Source of the DNA: a candidate division KSB3 bacterium
GTDB lineage: Bacteria > Moduliflexota > Moduliflexia > Moduliflexales > Moduliflexaceae
Direction: 5' to 3'
DNA: 64,000 bases
NCBI GenBank assembly: GCA_002748425.1
Contig: PDSJ01000027.1
Location: 17,142 to 81,141 of the forward strand
A program made the translations under genes and the position numbers. The first letter of the stretch is position 1, and every line of letters begins with the position of its first letter. Of this stretch, positions 1 through 9,236 are shown one piece after another. Below the pieces are notes generated by a model. That model did not search any database. It was given only the letters and a program-made list of their open reading frames with translations, and was not told the origin of the DNA.

Positions 1-1
1 A

Positions 2-463
2 GATATGCGGCGCTTCAGACGACCGGGACAGTATGACCTTGCCGTGAGTATGCTCACGTCACTGGGCTATTTCGACGATCCCCGGGAGGACGTGCTGGTC
101 CTGACACATCTTTACGAGAGTTTGAAGCCCGGGGGTTTTTGTGTGATGGATATGATGGGGCGTGAAATCCTCGCTAGGGATTTTCATCCGACAGTGTCTG
201 ATAAAAACGATGATGGCAGTATTCTTGTTCAGCGTCGTGAAGTGCGGGACGGCTGGGCGCGGCTGCATAACGAGCGTATCTTGATTAAAGGGGATAAGGC
301 GTTGACCTTCAGCTTCCATCAACGAATTTTTGCCGGCCAAGAGTTGAAAGAACAGATGCAGTGCGCTGGCTTTCAAGACGTGACATTATACGGCGACCTT
401 GAAGGCGCCGACTATGGAATACAGGCGACACGTCTGGTGGCTGTCGGGCGAAAAGCGGCGTAG
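2..463 (+). CDS. SAM-dependent methyltransferase, 5' truncated by window edge
   Basis: The frame is open from the first codon in the window, so the start and the glycine-rich AdoMet-binding motif I lie upstream. The visible part matches the second half of a class I methyltransferase: a hydrophobic strand followed by YFDDP near residue 20, then a helix and the LKPGG loop that precedes strand 5 (FCVMDMMG). The C-terminal part carries a typical substrate-side beta hairpin (ILIKGDKALTFSFHQRIF) and ends with a GFQDV strand and a final VAVGRK strand. The substrate cannot be read. The protein is probably a small-molecule or generic methyltransferase of the Methyltransf_11/25 kind. No operon partner is visible: the next gene starts about 200 bases downstream. 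Confidence 0.75.
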   Translation, partial: DMRRFRRPGQYDLAVSMLTSLGYFDDPREDVLVLTHLYESLKPGGFCVMDMMGREILARDFHPTVSDKNDDGSILVQRREVRDGWARLHNERILIKGDKALTFSFHQRIFAGQELKEQMQCAGFQDVTLYGDLEGADYGIQATRLVAVGRKAA

Positions 464-660
464 GGCTTTCAGGGATCATCGTTACTCGGATCAACGTTAA
501 GTCGTCTGGCCTATACACGAACAGCTCGCTCCGCAGAATATATCTTCGGGGCCGGGAGGACGTTACGATCGCTGGGCTGGTCATCCGTTAGCGTCGGGAA
601 TCTGTTCCATGCTGCAATCAATCACCATGACGCCCAAAAATGTTTACACCAAAAGGAAAT

Positions 661-1458
661 ATGTCAACCATGTCTATAGTCGCATTCGACACATTGTATG
701 AGAGCATTGCCTCTTGCCTTCATGCTTCCAGAAAAATCCTCTTTATCACAGGAGCAGGCATTTCCGCGGACTCAGGTCTGCCGACCTACCGCGGACTGGG
801 AGGCTTATATGAAAAGAAGGATACAGAGGAAGGAATCCCGATCGAAACAGCGATCAGTGCAATGATGCTGCACGAGCATCCGGAAATCACCTGGAAATAT
901 TTATGGCAAATCGGCGTCAACTGCCGGGATGCCTGCCCCAACCGGGCGCATGAAATCATTAGCCGACTCCAGGAGTACAAGCCAGACACGTGGGTGCTAA
1001 CGCAAAATATTGATGGGTTGCACCGTGCGGCCGGGACAAAGAATGTTATTGAAATGCACGGCGATGCCTTTGAAATGCGTTGTATGAAATGTGGAAGCCC
1101 ATATACGTTTGATGTGATCTTCCCGCTTACAGTGCAGAGACCGGAACTGCCTCCGCGCTGCCTGCGTGAGAACTGTCGCGGGATTATTCGTCCGAACGTC
1201 GTGCTGTTTGGCGAATATCTCCCGAGCCAGGCCTATGCACAGCTTCAAGCGCTGTTGGACCAAGGTCTGGATATGGTGCTCAGCATCGGAACTTCATGTT
1301 CTTTACCTTATATCACGGCACCGCTCTACACTCCGGGTATTCCAACGGTCGAAATCAACCCGGTTGAGACCGTGGTCTCAGAAAAGGTGAGCTATCGTAT
1401 CCCTCTGGGAGCGGCAGAAGCCATGGAAGGAATCTGGAAGGCGTTTTGCGGCAGATAA
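661..1458 (+). CDS. Sir2-family NAD-dependent protein deacylase (sirtuin)
   Basis: This is a complete sirtuin of about 265 residues. The NAD-binding GAGIS motif is near residue 33. It is followed by the TQNIDGLH motif and by the catalytic histidine in IEMHGD. Two cysteine pairs form the structural zinc site (CMKC, then a CLRENC pair about 40 residues later), and IRPNVVLFGE supplies the acyl-lysine groove. Sirtuins remove acyl groups from lysine and release nicotinamide and O-acyl-ADP-ribose; in bacteria they often regulate acetyl-CoA synthetase. The tyrosine and arginine that mark desuccinylases were not seen, so deacetylation is the simplest guess. I chose ATG 661, preceded by AAAAGGA; GTG or ATG codons at 640 and 670 are alternatives. 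The gene stands alone. Confidence 0.9.
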   Translation: MSTMSIVAFDTLYESIASCLHASRKILFITGAGISADSGLPTYRGLGGLYEKKDTEEGIPIETAISAMMLHEHPEITWKYLWQIGVNCRDACPNRAHEIISRLQEYKPDTWVLTQNIDGLHRAAGTKNVIEMHGDAFEMRCMKCGSPYTFDVIFPLTVQRPELPPRCLRENCRGIIRPNVVLFGEYLPSQAYAQLQALLDQGLDMVLSIGTSCSLPYITAPLYTPGIPTVEINPVETVVSEKVSYRIPLGAAEAMEGIWKAFCGR

Positions 1459-1595
1459 TGGGCTCGGTGCCGTCCGACGATTGTATTTCGATCATTTTTC
1501 TTGACGCCGACATGTCCAGAGCGGATAGTTTTTTAATCCTTACCGAGTCATCACTGAAGTAAACTGAGAAACCATCAGGAAAGGAGGACTGCGTA

Positions 1596-2477
1596 ATGGC
1601 AACCTTGGAACTTGAAGCACGGGTCGACAACCTGGAAACGATTCTGGGACAATTTATTGTCTCAACCAACGTTGCTTTGCTCCGGATGGAGCGGGGAAAT
1701 GAAGCCTTCAGGCAGGAAATGAAGGAGTTTAAGGATGAAATGAAAGACTTCAAGGATGAGATGACAGAGTTTAAGGATGAAATGAAAGACTTCAAGGATG
1801 AGATGACAGAGTTTAAGGATGAAATGAAAGACTTCAAGGATGAGATGACAGAGTTTAAGAATGAGATGAAAGACTTCAAGGATGAGATGACAGACTTTAA
1901 GGATGAAATGAAAGACTTCAAGGATGAGATGACAGAGTTTAAGGATGAAATGAAAGATTTCAAGGATGAGATGACAGACTTCAAGGATGAGATGACAGAC
2001 TTCAAGGATGAGACGAGAGCGGACCGAAAAAGCATGAACAAAAAATGGGGCGACCTGGCGAACAAGATGGGAACGTTGGCCGAAGATATTGTGGCTCCAA
2101 ATATTCCCCGCATCGCCAGAGAATATTTTCAGCTCGACTCTCCCGATTTTTTTGCCCTGCGGGTCACAAAGCGCAAGGCAGGGGATCGCTCCTTTCAGAG
2201 GGAATTTGACACGATTGCAGCCTATCCAGATCATCTTCTCGTGAACGAGACGAAATCGACCCCGAAAATCGATTATATTGACGCTTTTATCGAGACGCTG
2301 CCGCAGATCGACGAGTATTTTCCCGAATATCGAGGGAAGACCCTGATCCCGATCTTCTCGTCGTTGCATCTTCCCGATAACGTACTGAATTACCTTTCAG
2401 CACATAAGATTTACGGCATGGCGATGGGGGATGAAACGATGATCCTGCTGAATGCCGATCGCTTCCCTTCTCCATAG
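1596..2477 (+). CDS. Coiled-coil repeat protein with a predicted PD-(D/E)XK nuclease-like C-terminal domain
   Basis: A strong ribosome site (AAGGAGG at 1581) precedes ATG 1596. The N-terminal 45 residues resemble the 'LExRVxxLE' start of many short bacterial coiled-coil proteins. Residues about 46-140 consist of a 14-residue unit (FKDEMKDFKDEMTE) in almost perfect tandem copies. This unit is two heptads, so it forms a regular highly charged coiled coil. The C-terminal 150 residues start with a GDLANKMGTLAEDIV helix and contain REFDTIAAYPD followed by LVNETKST. The Asp and the E-T-K in that order fit a PD-(D/E)XK nuclease fold, as proposed for related DUF3782-type proteins. This family link is from memory and motif spacing only. 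No toxin, methylase or transposase gene is adjacent. Confidence 0.7.
   Translation: MATLELEARVDNLETILGQFIVSTNVALLRMERGNEAFRQEMKEFKDEMKDFKDEMTEFKDEMKDFKDEMTEFKDEMKDFKDEMTEFKNEMKDFKDEMTDFKDEMKDFKDEMTEFKDEMKDFKDEMTDFKDEMTDFKDETRADRKSMNKKWGDLANKMGTLAEDIVAPNIPRIAREYFQLDSPDFFALRVTKRKAGDRSFQREFDTIAAYPDHLLVNETKSTPKIDYIDAFIETLPQIDEYFPEYRGKTLIPIFSSLHLPDNVLNYLSAHKIYGMAMGDETMILLNADRFPSP
1731..2012 (+). repeat. 42-bp in-frame tandem repeat, about 6.7 copies
   Basis: Copies begin near 1731, 1773, 1815, 1857, 1899, 1941 and 1983. They differ at only a few positions, for example gagttt versus gacttt and one AAGGAT to AAGAAT change. The unit length is a multiple of 3 and of 21, so copy-number change adds or removes whole double heptads without breaking the frame. 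The near identity of the DNA, not just of the protein, points to recent expansion by slippage or unequal exchange. Because the period is a multiple of three, several other frames are also open here, including long minus-strand frames that I do not regard as genes. Confidence 0.95.
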
Positions 2478-2609
2478 GACCTCCGGCAGGACAGGCTCGT
2501 GCCTCCTGCTTACACTTCCATCTCCAGGCCGCTGTGTTGAAGCCAGAAGGGGTTTTCCCGTTTCTCCAGCGTAGCTTTTCTTCGCTCGTGCGATTGATTG
2601 TGCCGCATT

Positions 2610-4151
2610 TTAGTGTTGCAGCCACAATTCACGATCGAGGCTGCGATACTGGATCGCCTCAGAAACATGCTCAGACTTGATGCGCTCGGCGCCAGCAAGA
2701 TCGGCGATCGTGCGGGAGACTTTTAAAATCCTGGTATACGCTCTCGCGCTCAGTCCGAGCCGCTCCATCGCCATTTTCAGGAGGGCATGTGACTCGTCAT
2801 CTAATACGCAGGTTTCGCAGATGTGTTTCGCACTCAACTGGGCGTTGCAAAAGGTAGTGCTGCCAGCCGAAAAGCGTTCCATCTGTCTGCTGCGCGCAGC
2901 CTGCACCCGCCGCCGGATCGCGGCTGAGCTTTCCTCTGCCCGTGTCGAGGACAGATCCCGATAATGCACGGCTGGAACCTCGATATGAATATCGATCCGG
3001 TCCATCAAAGGGCCGGAAATTCTGGCCATATAGCGTTGAACTGCCGGAGGCGTACAGACGCAACTTCGTGTTGGATCGCCAAGAAAGCCGCAGGGACAGG
3101 GATTCATCGCAGCGATAAGCATAAAACGGCTGGGGTAGGTCAGGGAGATTGCAGCGCGGGAAATCGTGACTTCGGCGTCTTCCAGCGGCTGGCGCATGAC
3201 TTCTAGGGCATTACGGTTGAACTCGGGGAGTTCATCTAAAAACAAGACCCCGTTATGCGCTAAACTCACTTCGCCGGGTCGTGGGATTGTCCCGCCTCCG
3301 ATGAGTCCGGCACTGGAGATCGTATGGTGGGGAGAACGGAAAGGACGGGTTGCGACAAGAGCTTTTTTGGAGGGAAGAATGCCGGCAACGCTGTAGATCT
3401 TTGTAGTTTCAATTGCCTCTTGAAAGCCGAGGGTCGGTAAAATGGTGGGAATACGCCTGGACAGCATGGTTTTTCCGGAACCCGGCGGACCGATCATCAG
3501 GATATTATGCGAGCCAGCCGCTGCAACTTCCATCGCGCGCTTGACGTGGTTCTGCCCTTTGACATCGGAAAAATCCACTTCGTACAATGACGACTGGCGA
3601 AAGATTTCATCGACGTCCAATTGTAATTTTTCAATGTCCCGGCTGCCGTTCAAAAATTCGACGGCCTGCGCCAGGCTCTCGACTGGATGCACATCAATGC
3701 CGTCGACAACGGCAGCTTCTCGGGCATTCTCTGCCGGTAACAGGATGCCGGTGAGCTGCTGCCTGTGCGCGGCAGCGGCCAGCGAAAGTGCTCCCTTGAT
3801 TGGGCGAACGCCGCCATCCAGTGAGAGTTCTCCAACAAACATATAGTGAGGGAGTTTCTCGTCTTCCACCATGCCCATCGCGCTTAAAATACCGATCGCG
3901 ATCGGCAGATCAAAGGCCGATCCTTCTTTTTTGATGTCGGCAGGGGCGAGATTGACGATAATACGATTGACGGGAAAGGCGAAGCCGGTATTGGCAATCG
4001 CCGCCTTGACACGTTCCCGGCTTTCTTTTACGGCGCCGTCTGGCAGGCCCACGACGCCAAAATACGCGAGCCCGAAGCTCAGATCGACTTCCGCCTCGAC
4101 AAGATATGCGTCAATTCCTAAAACCGCTCCACTCATCACTTTGGCAAGCAT
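2610..4151 (-). CDS. comM: YifB/ComM family Mg-chelatase-like AAA+ ATPase
   Basis: The 513-residue protein has the full YifB/ComM layout. A Lon-protease-like N-terminal domain spans about residues 1-170 ([38 protein letters not shown]). The AAA+ module has a Walker A GPPGSGKT at 221-228, a FLDELPEF Walker B and the MNPCPCG sensor region with its cysteines. A C-terminal Mg_chelatase_C domain ends in [16 protein letters not shown]. In naturally competent bacteria ComM is a hexameric helicase that extends heteroduplex joint molecules during transformation. Most species carry it without known competence. It lies 70 bases downstream of rel on the same strand. All motifs are intact, so it is probably functional. 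Start ATG 4151 gives the standard N-terminus. Confidence 0.95.
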   Translation of the reverse strand: MLAKVMSGAVLGIDAYLVEAEVDLSFGLAYFGVVGLPDGAVKESRERVKAAIANTGFAFPVNRIIVNLAPADIKKEGSAFDLPIAIGILSAMGMVEDEKLPHYMFVGELSLDGGVRPIKGALSLAAAAHRQQLTGILLPAENAREAAVVDGIDVHPVESLAQAVEFLNGSRDIEKLQLDVDEIFRQSSLYEVDFSDVKGQNHVKRAMEVAAAGSHNILMIGPPGSGKTMLSRRIPTILPTLGFQEAIETTKIYSVAGILPSKKALVATRPFRSPHHTISSAGLIGGGTIPRPGEVSLAHNGVLFLDELPEFNRNALEVMRQPLEDAEVTISRAAISLTYPSRFMLIAAMNPCPCGFLGDPTRSCVCTPPAVQRYMARISGPLMDRIDIHIEVPAVHYRDLSSTRAEESSAAIRRRVQAARSRQMERFSAGSTTFCNAQLSAKHICETCVLDDESHALLKMAMERLGLSARAYTRILKVSRTIADLAGAERIKSEHVSEAIQYRSLDRELWLQH

Positions 4152-4221
4152 GGGGCCTCCCTGTGCTCATGACTCGGATACAGAGTCGTGTCAAAGGCGT
4201 ACTACGGGTGTTCTGCACAAC

Positions 4222-6396
4222 TTAGTAGCGGGGCGCCGGAGCTCTGACATGGCTGACTTCGTGAACGTGCCGGACGTTTTTCACGCTGCGTATGACCGTA
4301 CTGAGATGCTCTCGCCCCTGGACAGTAATGATGCAGCGCACTTCAAGCTGGTTGGCGGATTTCTCACTGTTCGATGCCAGAATATTCGTGTTGGTTTTGG
4401 CAATGGCGGCGACAATATCGGCGAAGAGTGAGTCGCGAATCGTACCGATGACATACAGCTCCGCCGGATAGTGGACTTGCGGATCGATGTCCCACTCCAC
4501 GTCGATCTTCCGGTCATCGTCGAATTCCATTGCTTTCATGTTCGGGCAGTCAACCGTATGGATGGTGATGCCGCGTCCTTTGGTGATAAATCCTATGATG
4601 TTGTCTCCCGGGAGCGGACGGCAGCACTGCCCGAAGCGAGTGAGGATGTTGTCGACACCCTTGACTTTAATGGCGCCGCCGGATGTATTGCGTTGTGTCT
4701 GCTCAATCTCATAATGTTGTTTTGTGTCGTTCTGTTCCTCGACTGCCTCTGCAGACTCGTTTTCCGGAAAGAGTCGTTTTACAATGTGTTTCGGGCTGTA
4801 TTTCTGGGCACCGATTGCCGAGAGAAGGTCTTCTTCGGTCGAGTGTCCGAGTTCCGCAGTCACGCGCTTCAAACGGCCGTCTTTTTGCACGCGGGAAAGC
4901 CGCGTTCCTGATTTCCGGAGTGCTTTTTCCAGGATTTCAGTGCCAAGCTGAATTTCCGCCTCGCGTTTCTTTGCCCGAAAAAAGTGTCGAATTTTGGTTT
5001 TGGCTTTGCTCGTGACCACATAATTCAGCCAGTCCCGGCCGGGATGATGATTTTTTTGGGTGAGAATCTCAACGATGTCACCATTTTTAAGCGGCGTTCG
5101 CAAGGGGACGATGCGTTCATTGACTCGCGCTCCATAGCATTGTTCTCCGACTTCGGTATGAACTGCATACGCAAAATCAATCGGGGTCGCGCCCTGGGGC
5201 AGGCATTTGACTTTTCCTTTGGGCGTAAAGACATAGACATCATCAGGAAAGAGATCAATTTTGAGATGTTCGACAAACTCCGAGGGATTTTCGAGTTCCT
5301 GATGCCATTCCAGAATATGGCGCAGACCAGAGAATTTGCTGTCATATTCATCGTCCTTCTCTTTACCTTCTTTATATCTCCAGTGTGCTGCAATGCCTTC
5401 TTCAGACAGATGGTGCATCTCCCAGGTGCGAATCTGTATTTCCACCGGACGTCCGAACGGTCCAATCACCGCTGTATGCAGGGATTGGTACATATTCGGC
5501 TTGGGCAGGGTAATATAGTCATCAAAACTCTGCGGGATATGTTTCCACGTTGAGTGAATAAGTCCCAGGGTTGAGTAGCAATCGGCTTTTGTGTTGGTAA
5601 TGACGCGCAGCCCAATGATATCCATGACATCTTTAAATGAAATGTTGAGCCGTTTCATCTTGCGGTAAATGCTGTATAAGTGTTTTTCACGACTTGTGAT
5701 AACGGCTTGAATGTTCTGCGTCTTCAAACGACGTTCAAGTTCCTCTTTGACGATTTCAATGGTTTTCTGGCGTTCGCCCCCCATCTCTTCGCTGCGCTGC
5801 ATCACGCGCTTGTACATATCGGGATCGAGATATTTAAACGAGAGATCTTCTAATTCAGACTTGATCAGGCCCAATCCCAGACGATTGGCCAGCGGTGCGA
5901 AAATATCCAGTGTTTCTTGTGCCACGCGCTTCTGCTGTTCCTTGCCGGCGTATTGTAGGGTGCGGATGTTATGCAGCCGATCTGCCAGCTTCACGATGAG
6001 CACACGAATGTCTTTGGCCATTGCCAGCAGCATTTTTCGAAGATTCTCTGCCTGATACTCCTCCCGGGAGGCAAAGTAGATTTTTGAAATTTTGGTGACG
6101 CCGTCCACTAATTGCGCGACTTCCGGGCCGAACATGTCTTGCACTTCCTCATACGTGGTATCGGTATCCTCCAGAATATCGTGCAGCAAACCGGTGCTGA
6201 CCGTGACCGCATCCATCTTCATGTTTGCTAAAATAACGGCTGTTTCAATCGTATGCGAGAGGTAGGGCTCGCCGGAAAGACGGGTTTGTCCCCGGTGCAT
6301 TTTCGCCGCAAAAATGTAGGCTCGATACACCAGATTAACGTCTGCATTCGGATAATACTGTCGTAGTTTATCGACGCTGTCGTGAATTCGATGCAT
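4222..6396 (-). CDS. rel: RelA/SpoT-family (p)ppGpp synthetase/hydrolase
   Basis: The domain order is that of long RSH enzymes. An HD hydrolase domain comes first, with its metal residues H72 and D73 in LLHDILED. Next is the synthetase domain, with YSIYRKM, DIIGLRV and MYQSLHT motifs. A TGS domain follows (VYVFTPKGKV), then a conserved CCRPLPGD segment and a C-terminal ACT domain. The hydrolase residues are intact, so the protein can be expected to degrade (p)ppGpp. The substrate-specificity loop of the synthetase reads SFDD at 290-293. Bifunctional Rel usually has RFKD there, and synthetase-only RelA has ExDD. Start 6396 (MHRIHDS) aligns with SpoT/Rel N-termini. An in-frame ATG at 6414 and a TTG at 6417 are alternatives, and none has a clear ribosome site. 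It follows coaD on the same strand. Confidence 0.93.
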   Translation of the reverse strand: MHRIHDSVDKLRQYYPNADVNLVYRAYIFAAKMHRGQTRLSGEPYLSHTIETAVILANMKMDAVTVSTGLLHDILEDTDTTYEEVQDMFGPEVAQLVDGVTKISKIYFASREEYQAENLRKMLLAMAKDIRVLIVKLADRLHNIRTLQYAGKEQQKRVAQETLDIFAPLANRLGLGLIKSELEDLSFKYLDPDMYKRVMQRSEEMGGERQKTIEIVKEELERRLKTQNIQAVITSREKHLYSIYRKMKRLNISFKDVMDIIGLRVITNTKADCYSTLGLIHSTWKHIPQSFDDYITLPKPNMYQSLHTAVIGPFGRPVEIQIRTWEMHHLSEEGIAAHWRYKEGKEKDDEYDSKFSGLRHILEWHQELENPSEFVEHLKIDLFPDDVYVFTPKGKVKCLPQGATPIDFAYAVHTEVGEQCYGARVNERIVPLRTPLKNGDIVEILTQKNHHPGRDWLNYVVTSKAKTKIRHFFRAKKREAEIQLGTEILEKALRKSGTRLSRVQKDGRLKRVTAELGHSTEEDLLSAIGAQKYSPKHIVKRLFPENESAEAVEEQNDTKQHYEIEQTQRNTSGGAIKVKGVDNILTRFGQCCRPLPGDNIIGFITKGRGITIHTVDCPNMKAMEFDDDRKIDVEWDIDPQVHYPAELYVIGTIRDSLFADIVAAIAKTNTNILASNSEKSANQLEVRCIITVQGREHLSTVIRSVKNVRHVHEVSHVRAPAPRY

Positions 6397-6584
6397 GAGA
6401 ATTATGTAAGACATCAATGTCGAGGAACAGCGTCATTTTGGCAGATGATGAGTCTCGACAACAATGTGATACCGCTGATATCCGGTGTTCTGAAAATGGT
6501 GAGCCGTCTGGAAACAGCGTGTAGGTAACCAATTCGGTGTAACGCGCTGCTTGTCAAGCCCTGAGATATTGTCCGTGAAAAATT

Positions 6585-7070
6585 CTAGTTTGGCGAAAGC
6601 TTTTGATATAATTGCGCCTCGACGAATTTTGGCACAAAGTTGCTGACACTGCGCCCGAGCTGGACAATTTCCTTGACGATGCTGGAGCTTAAAAAGGAAT
6701 ACTCCGCGCTCGGCATCATAAACACTGTTTTGATCTCTTCGGCCAGTGTACGGTTCATGAGCGCCATTTGCAGCTCATATTCGAAATCGGAGACGGCCCG
6801 CAGCCCTCTGACGATCACTTTTGCATTGCGGGAATTGACGTAGTTGATGACCAAGCCATCGAAATGATCGATTTCGACTCCGTCAATGTTATGGGTGACC
6901 TGTTTCAGCATTTCCATTCGTTCTGTGACAGAAAATAGGGGCGACTTACGAATGTTATGCGCCACGGCGACAATGACTTGATCGAAAATTTCGCCGCTGC
7001 GCTGAATAATATCAAGATGGCCGTTGGTCACCGGGTCAAAGGTGCCTGGATAGATAGCAATCCCTTCCAT
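6585..7070 (-). CDS. coaD: Phosphopantetheine adenylyltransferase
   Basis: This 161-residue protein has the usual length of bacterial PPAT. The N-terminal YPGTFDPVTNGHLD holds the T/HxGH nucleotidyltransferase signature. VRGLRAVSDFEYE and the EYSFLSSSIVKEI motif complete the active site. It transfers AMP from ATP to 4'-phosphopantetheine, giving dephospho-CoA, the fourth step of CoA synthesis. CoA synthesis is also represented in this window by coaX near 13.4 kb, which catalyses the first step. It is followed on the same strand by rel after a 188-base gap. ATG 7070 gives the canonical N-terminus, although no good Shine-Dalgarno sequence precedes it. Confidence 0.97.
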   Translation of the reverse strand: MEGIAIYPGTFDPVTNGHLDIIQRSGEIFDQVIVAVAHNIRKSPLFSVTERMEMLKQVTHNIDGVEIDHFDGLVINYVNSRNAKVIVRGLRAVSDFEYELQMALMNRTLAEEIKTVFMMPSAEYSFLSSSIVKEIVQLGRSVSNFVPKFVEAQLYQKLSPN

Positions 7071-7297
7071 ACAGAGTTATGTTTCGTCTTGGGTTTAGCG
7101 CTCGACAGTTATAAGAAAAATCAACGACAAATCTATTAGAAAGAACGTGAAAATCTTTGTCAACGGAAAAAACAGCTTTTTCTCAATACAAGCGAGCCTG
7201 GATGCTTTCGTCTGCGCGAGGTCTGAGAGAAAGGCATCGCGGGTGTTAGATGACCACACACGTACTTTGCTCGTGTGCAGGGAGCGGAATTTTCCTT

Positions 7298-7954
7298 TTA
7301 AGATGTCGGAACGGCATTCGGAAAGCCGTGTGCAGGGCCCCAATTCTGGGGATCCCGGCTCCAGTCCTGAATTAAGGCGCGTTGAGCGGGGTCAAGAGAC
7401 TGCCGCTCTGCAGCGACCCGTATGAGAGCACTGAGATTGCTCAAAAATAAGGCCTTGCAGTCGGCGTCTTTGAAGTGACGCTGAGCTTCGGCGAATTCGT
7501 AGGTAAATATTGCAATCATGGCTGGAACTTCAGCGCCTGCCGCGCGGCAGGCCTGCACAGCATTCAGACTGCTGCTGCCGGTGCTGACCAAATCCTCGAT
7601 CACAGCAACGTGCCTGCCTCGAATCTTCCCTCCTTCGATACGTTGGTGTTTCCCGTAGCCTTTGGCGGTTTTTCGGATATACACCATGGGCAGATCAAGT
7701 GCTGCGGCCACCCATGCCGCCCATGAAATCGCAGAACTGGCTGTACCGGCGATGACGTCTGCGTCAAGAGGCCGAATCCGGTCGACAAAAGCCTGGATGA
7801 TGATCGCACGGGCATCAGGGAAAAAGGTTAAGCGCCGGTTGTCGCAGTAAATCGGGCTGCGAAGACCTGACGCATAGGTGTACGGTTCTGTAGCGTTCAG
7901 CGTCACCGCCTGTCTTTCAAGTAAAATTTGTGCAATATCCTGTTCGTGTATCAT
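7298..7954 (-). CDS. pyrE: Orotate phosphoribosyltransferase
   Basis: The protein has 218 residues, as usual for bacterial OPRTase. The type I phosphoribosyltransferase signature VAVIEDLVSTGSSS binds PRPP. An N-terminal SGLRSPIYCDNR segment and the YIRKTAKGYGKHQRIEG flexible loop, with its catalytic lysine and histidine, are typical of the family. It converts orotate and PRPP to OMP in de novo pyrimidine synthesis. An AGGAGG ribosome site sits 8 bases before ATG 7954. It lies directly downstream of the cytosine-deaminase-like gene on the same strand with only about 40 bases between, so the two probably share a transcript. That suggests a joint role in pyrimidine supply. Confidence 0.97.
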   Translation of the reverse strand: MIHEQDIAQILLERQAVTLNATEPYTYASGLRSPIYCDNRRLTFFPDARAIIIQAFVDRIRPLDADVIAGTASSAISWAAWVAAALDLPMVYIRKTAKGYGKHQRIEGGKIRGRHVAVIEDLVSTGSSSLNAVQACRAAGAEVPAMIAIFTYEFAEAQRHFKDADCKALFLSNLSALIRVAAERQSLDPAQRALIQDWSRDPQNWGPAHGFPNAVPTS

Positions 7955-7996
7955 CGTGTGATGCCTCCTGATCTCGAGCTGTCTTGTTTCCGTATG

Positions 7997-9064
7997 TTAA
8001 TTATCCAGGGCGCTTCGTATTTTCATTTTATCAACTTCATTTAAACGATGTCCTGCCGCAATTTTTGCCCAAGTGGTAAAATTATAAAATCGTAAAATAT
8101 TCGCGGCATAGGAGACTTCATTATACAGGTCCATTGTCCCGGCCGGCAGGAAAAAATCCTGGACGTTATCCGTGCCGAGGCGTACTGGAATGTCGTTGAG
8201 CAGTAATTCCAGCACACGGGTGATGCTGTTGTGCATAGGCACGTTGATGTTGCGGTTCTGCTTGTTCGAAAGTGTTGCGCTGGGACAGACGATAACACCG
8301 ATATTGGTTTCGCGCAGGCCGTCAACGACTTTGCAAAAGCGTTCCTCAGAATATGAGGCGATTGACAGGGCATGGACCGCCCAGACGCTCGGAAGGCGTC
8401 GCTCCATTCGTCCTGTGGAATCCGGCCGCAGCCATCGTACGGCCTCGATCAGCGTTTCTGTCCCGCATTCTTGCGGATGATTAGTTTGATCAACGTGCAT
8501 GTGAACTTCCTTGAAATCCAGGCTGTTGGCGAAACTCAGGATACGCCGAAAGTGTTCCTTGAATCCGATATGATAGGCACGGGCATCACGTTCCGGCAGG
8601 GTCCCGATGAAGTTTGCCGCTTGAGCGCTTTTGACAAAGACATCCCAACGACGCGGCTGATCGTCTTTAAAGCCGAATATGGGATAGGCGCCCACCCGAA
8701 AATCGATTTTATCCTTATAGCGTTCTCTCAGCTCACAGGCAAGCTCCACAGCGCTCGAGCCGATGCAGTCATCAGTGGCGTCGATAAAGCTGTCGATTCG
8801 CCGGGTTCCATGCTCAATGGATTCTTCCAGGGCGCGGGATATGCGCTCCTGCAAAGAGCCTTTGGTGTATGCCAGGCCCTCATGCAAGGCTCCGGTGGTA
8901 TGTTGCTTGGCTTCCAGGGGATAGGTCGCAATCTCCCAGGGATCCATATCGGCATGTTCGACAAATTTCGATTCCATCACAAAGGCCCGATCAATGTGCG
9001 CGTGCGCATTGAACCATCCGCCAAGGTTTTTAACGGCCTTTCGCACCTCTTCTTCAAATCCCAT
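7997..9064 (-). CDS. Amidohydrolase, cytosine-deaminase-like
   Basis: This 355-residue protein has the metal ligands of the amidohydrolase superfamily: H21 and H23 (HAHID), H190 (HMHVDQ), H231 (AVHALS) and D299 (GTDN). The last motif continues as VQDFFLPAGT, which closely parallels the GHDDVFDPW-PLGT segment of bacterial cytosine deaminase. The residue that is the proton-shuttle Glu in cytosine deaminase (HCDE) is Gln here (Q193 in HVDQ). The true substrate may therefore differ, for example another N-heterocycle or an amide. It acts in the cytoplasm, as no signal peptide is present. ATG 9064 is preceded by AGGAGG. The gene is followed closely by pyrE, which supports a pyrimidine-salvage role. 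Confidence 0.8.
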   Translation of the reverse strand: MGFEEEVRKAVKNLGGWFNAHAHIDRAFVMESKFVEHADMDPWEIATYPLEAKQHTTGALHEGLAYTKGSLQERISRALEESIEHGTRRIDSFIDATDDCIGSSAVELACELRERYKDKIDFRVGAYPIFGFKDDQPRRWDVFVKSAQAANFIGTLPERDARAYHIGFKEHFRRILSFANSLDFKEVHMHVDQTNHPQECGTETLIEAVRWLRPDSTGRMERRLPSVWAVHALSIASYSEERFCKVVDGLRETNIGVIVCPSATLSNKQNRNINVPMHNSITRVLELLLNDIPVRLGTDNVQDFFLPAGTMDLYNEVSYAANILRFYNFTTWAKIAAGHRLNEVDKMKIRSALDN

Positions 9065-9198
9065 ATCTTCCTCCTGTTATGTCGTGTCTGCGAGATTCGG
9101 AACGCATGTGAGCTTATGCCGGGAATGTGTGTCCTTGTCCGCTCTCGAAGAGGCTGCGGTGATACAAGCGATTGGCTGACGGTGTATCACTTTCCGGC

Positions 9199-9236
9199 AA
9201 AAAAAAATCCCCTCACTCATAAAAGAGTAAGGGGAT
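9199..9236 (-). terminator. Rho-independent terminator, minus strand
   Basis: The arms at 9207-9218 and 9225-9236 form a 12-bp stem with one mismatch (G-T on the minus strand) and a 6-base loop. On the minus strand the stem is followed by a run of about eight T (plus-strand A-run 9199-9207). It lies about 210 bases past the stop of the TauE/SafE permease gene and upstream of the amidohydrolase gene, so it separates the two transcripts. Confidence 0.85.

Noticed and set aside
1355..2369. Two long minus-strand reading frames (1355-2113 and 1662-2369) across the 42-bp repeat
   Set aside because: The repeat period is a multiple of three, so open frames persist on both strands. The products are low-complexity Leu/Ile/Ser strings with no ribosome site, while the plus-strand gene has a strong one and a structured C-terminus.
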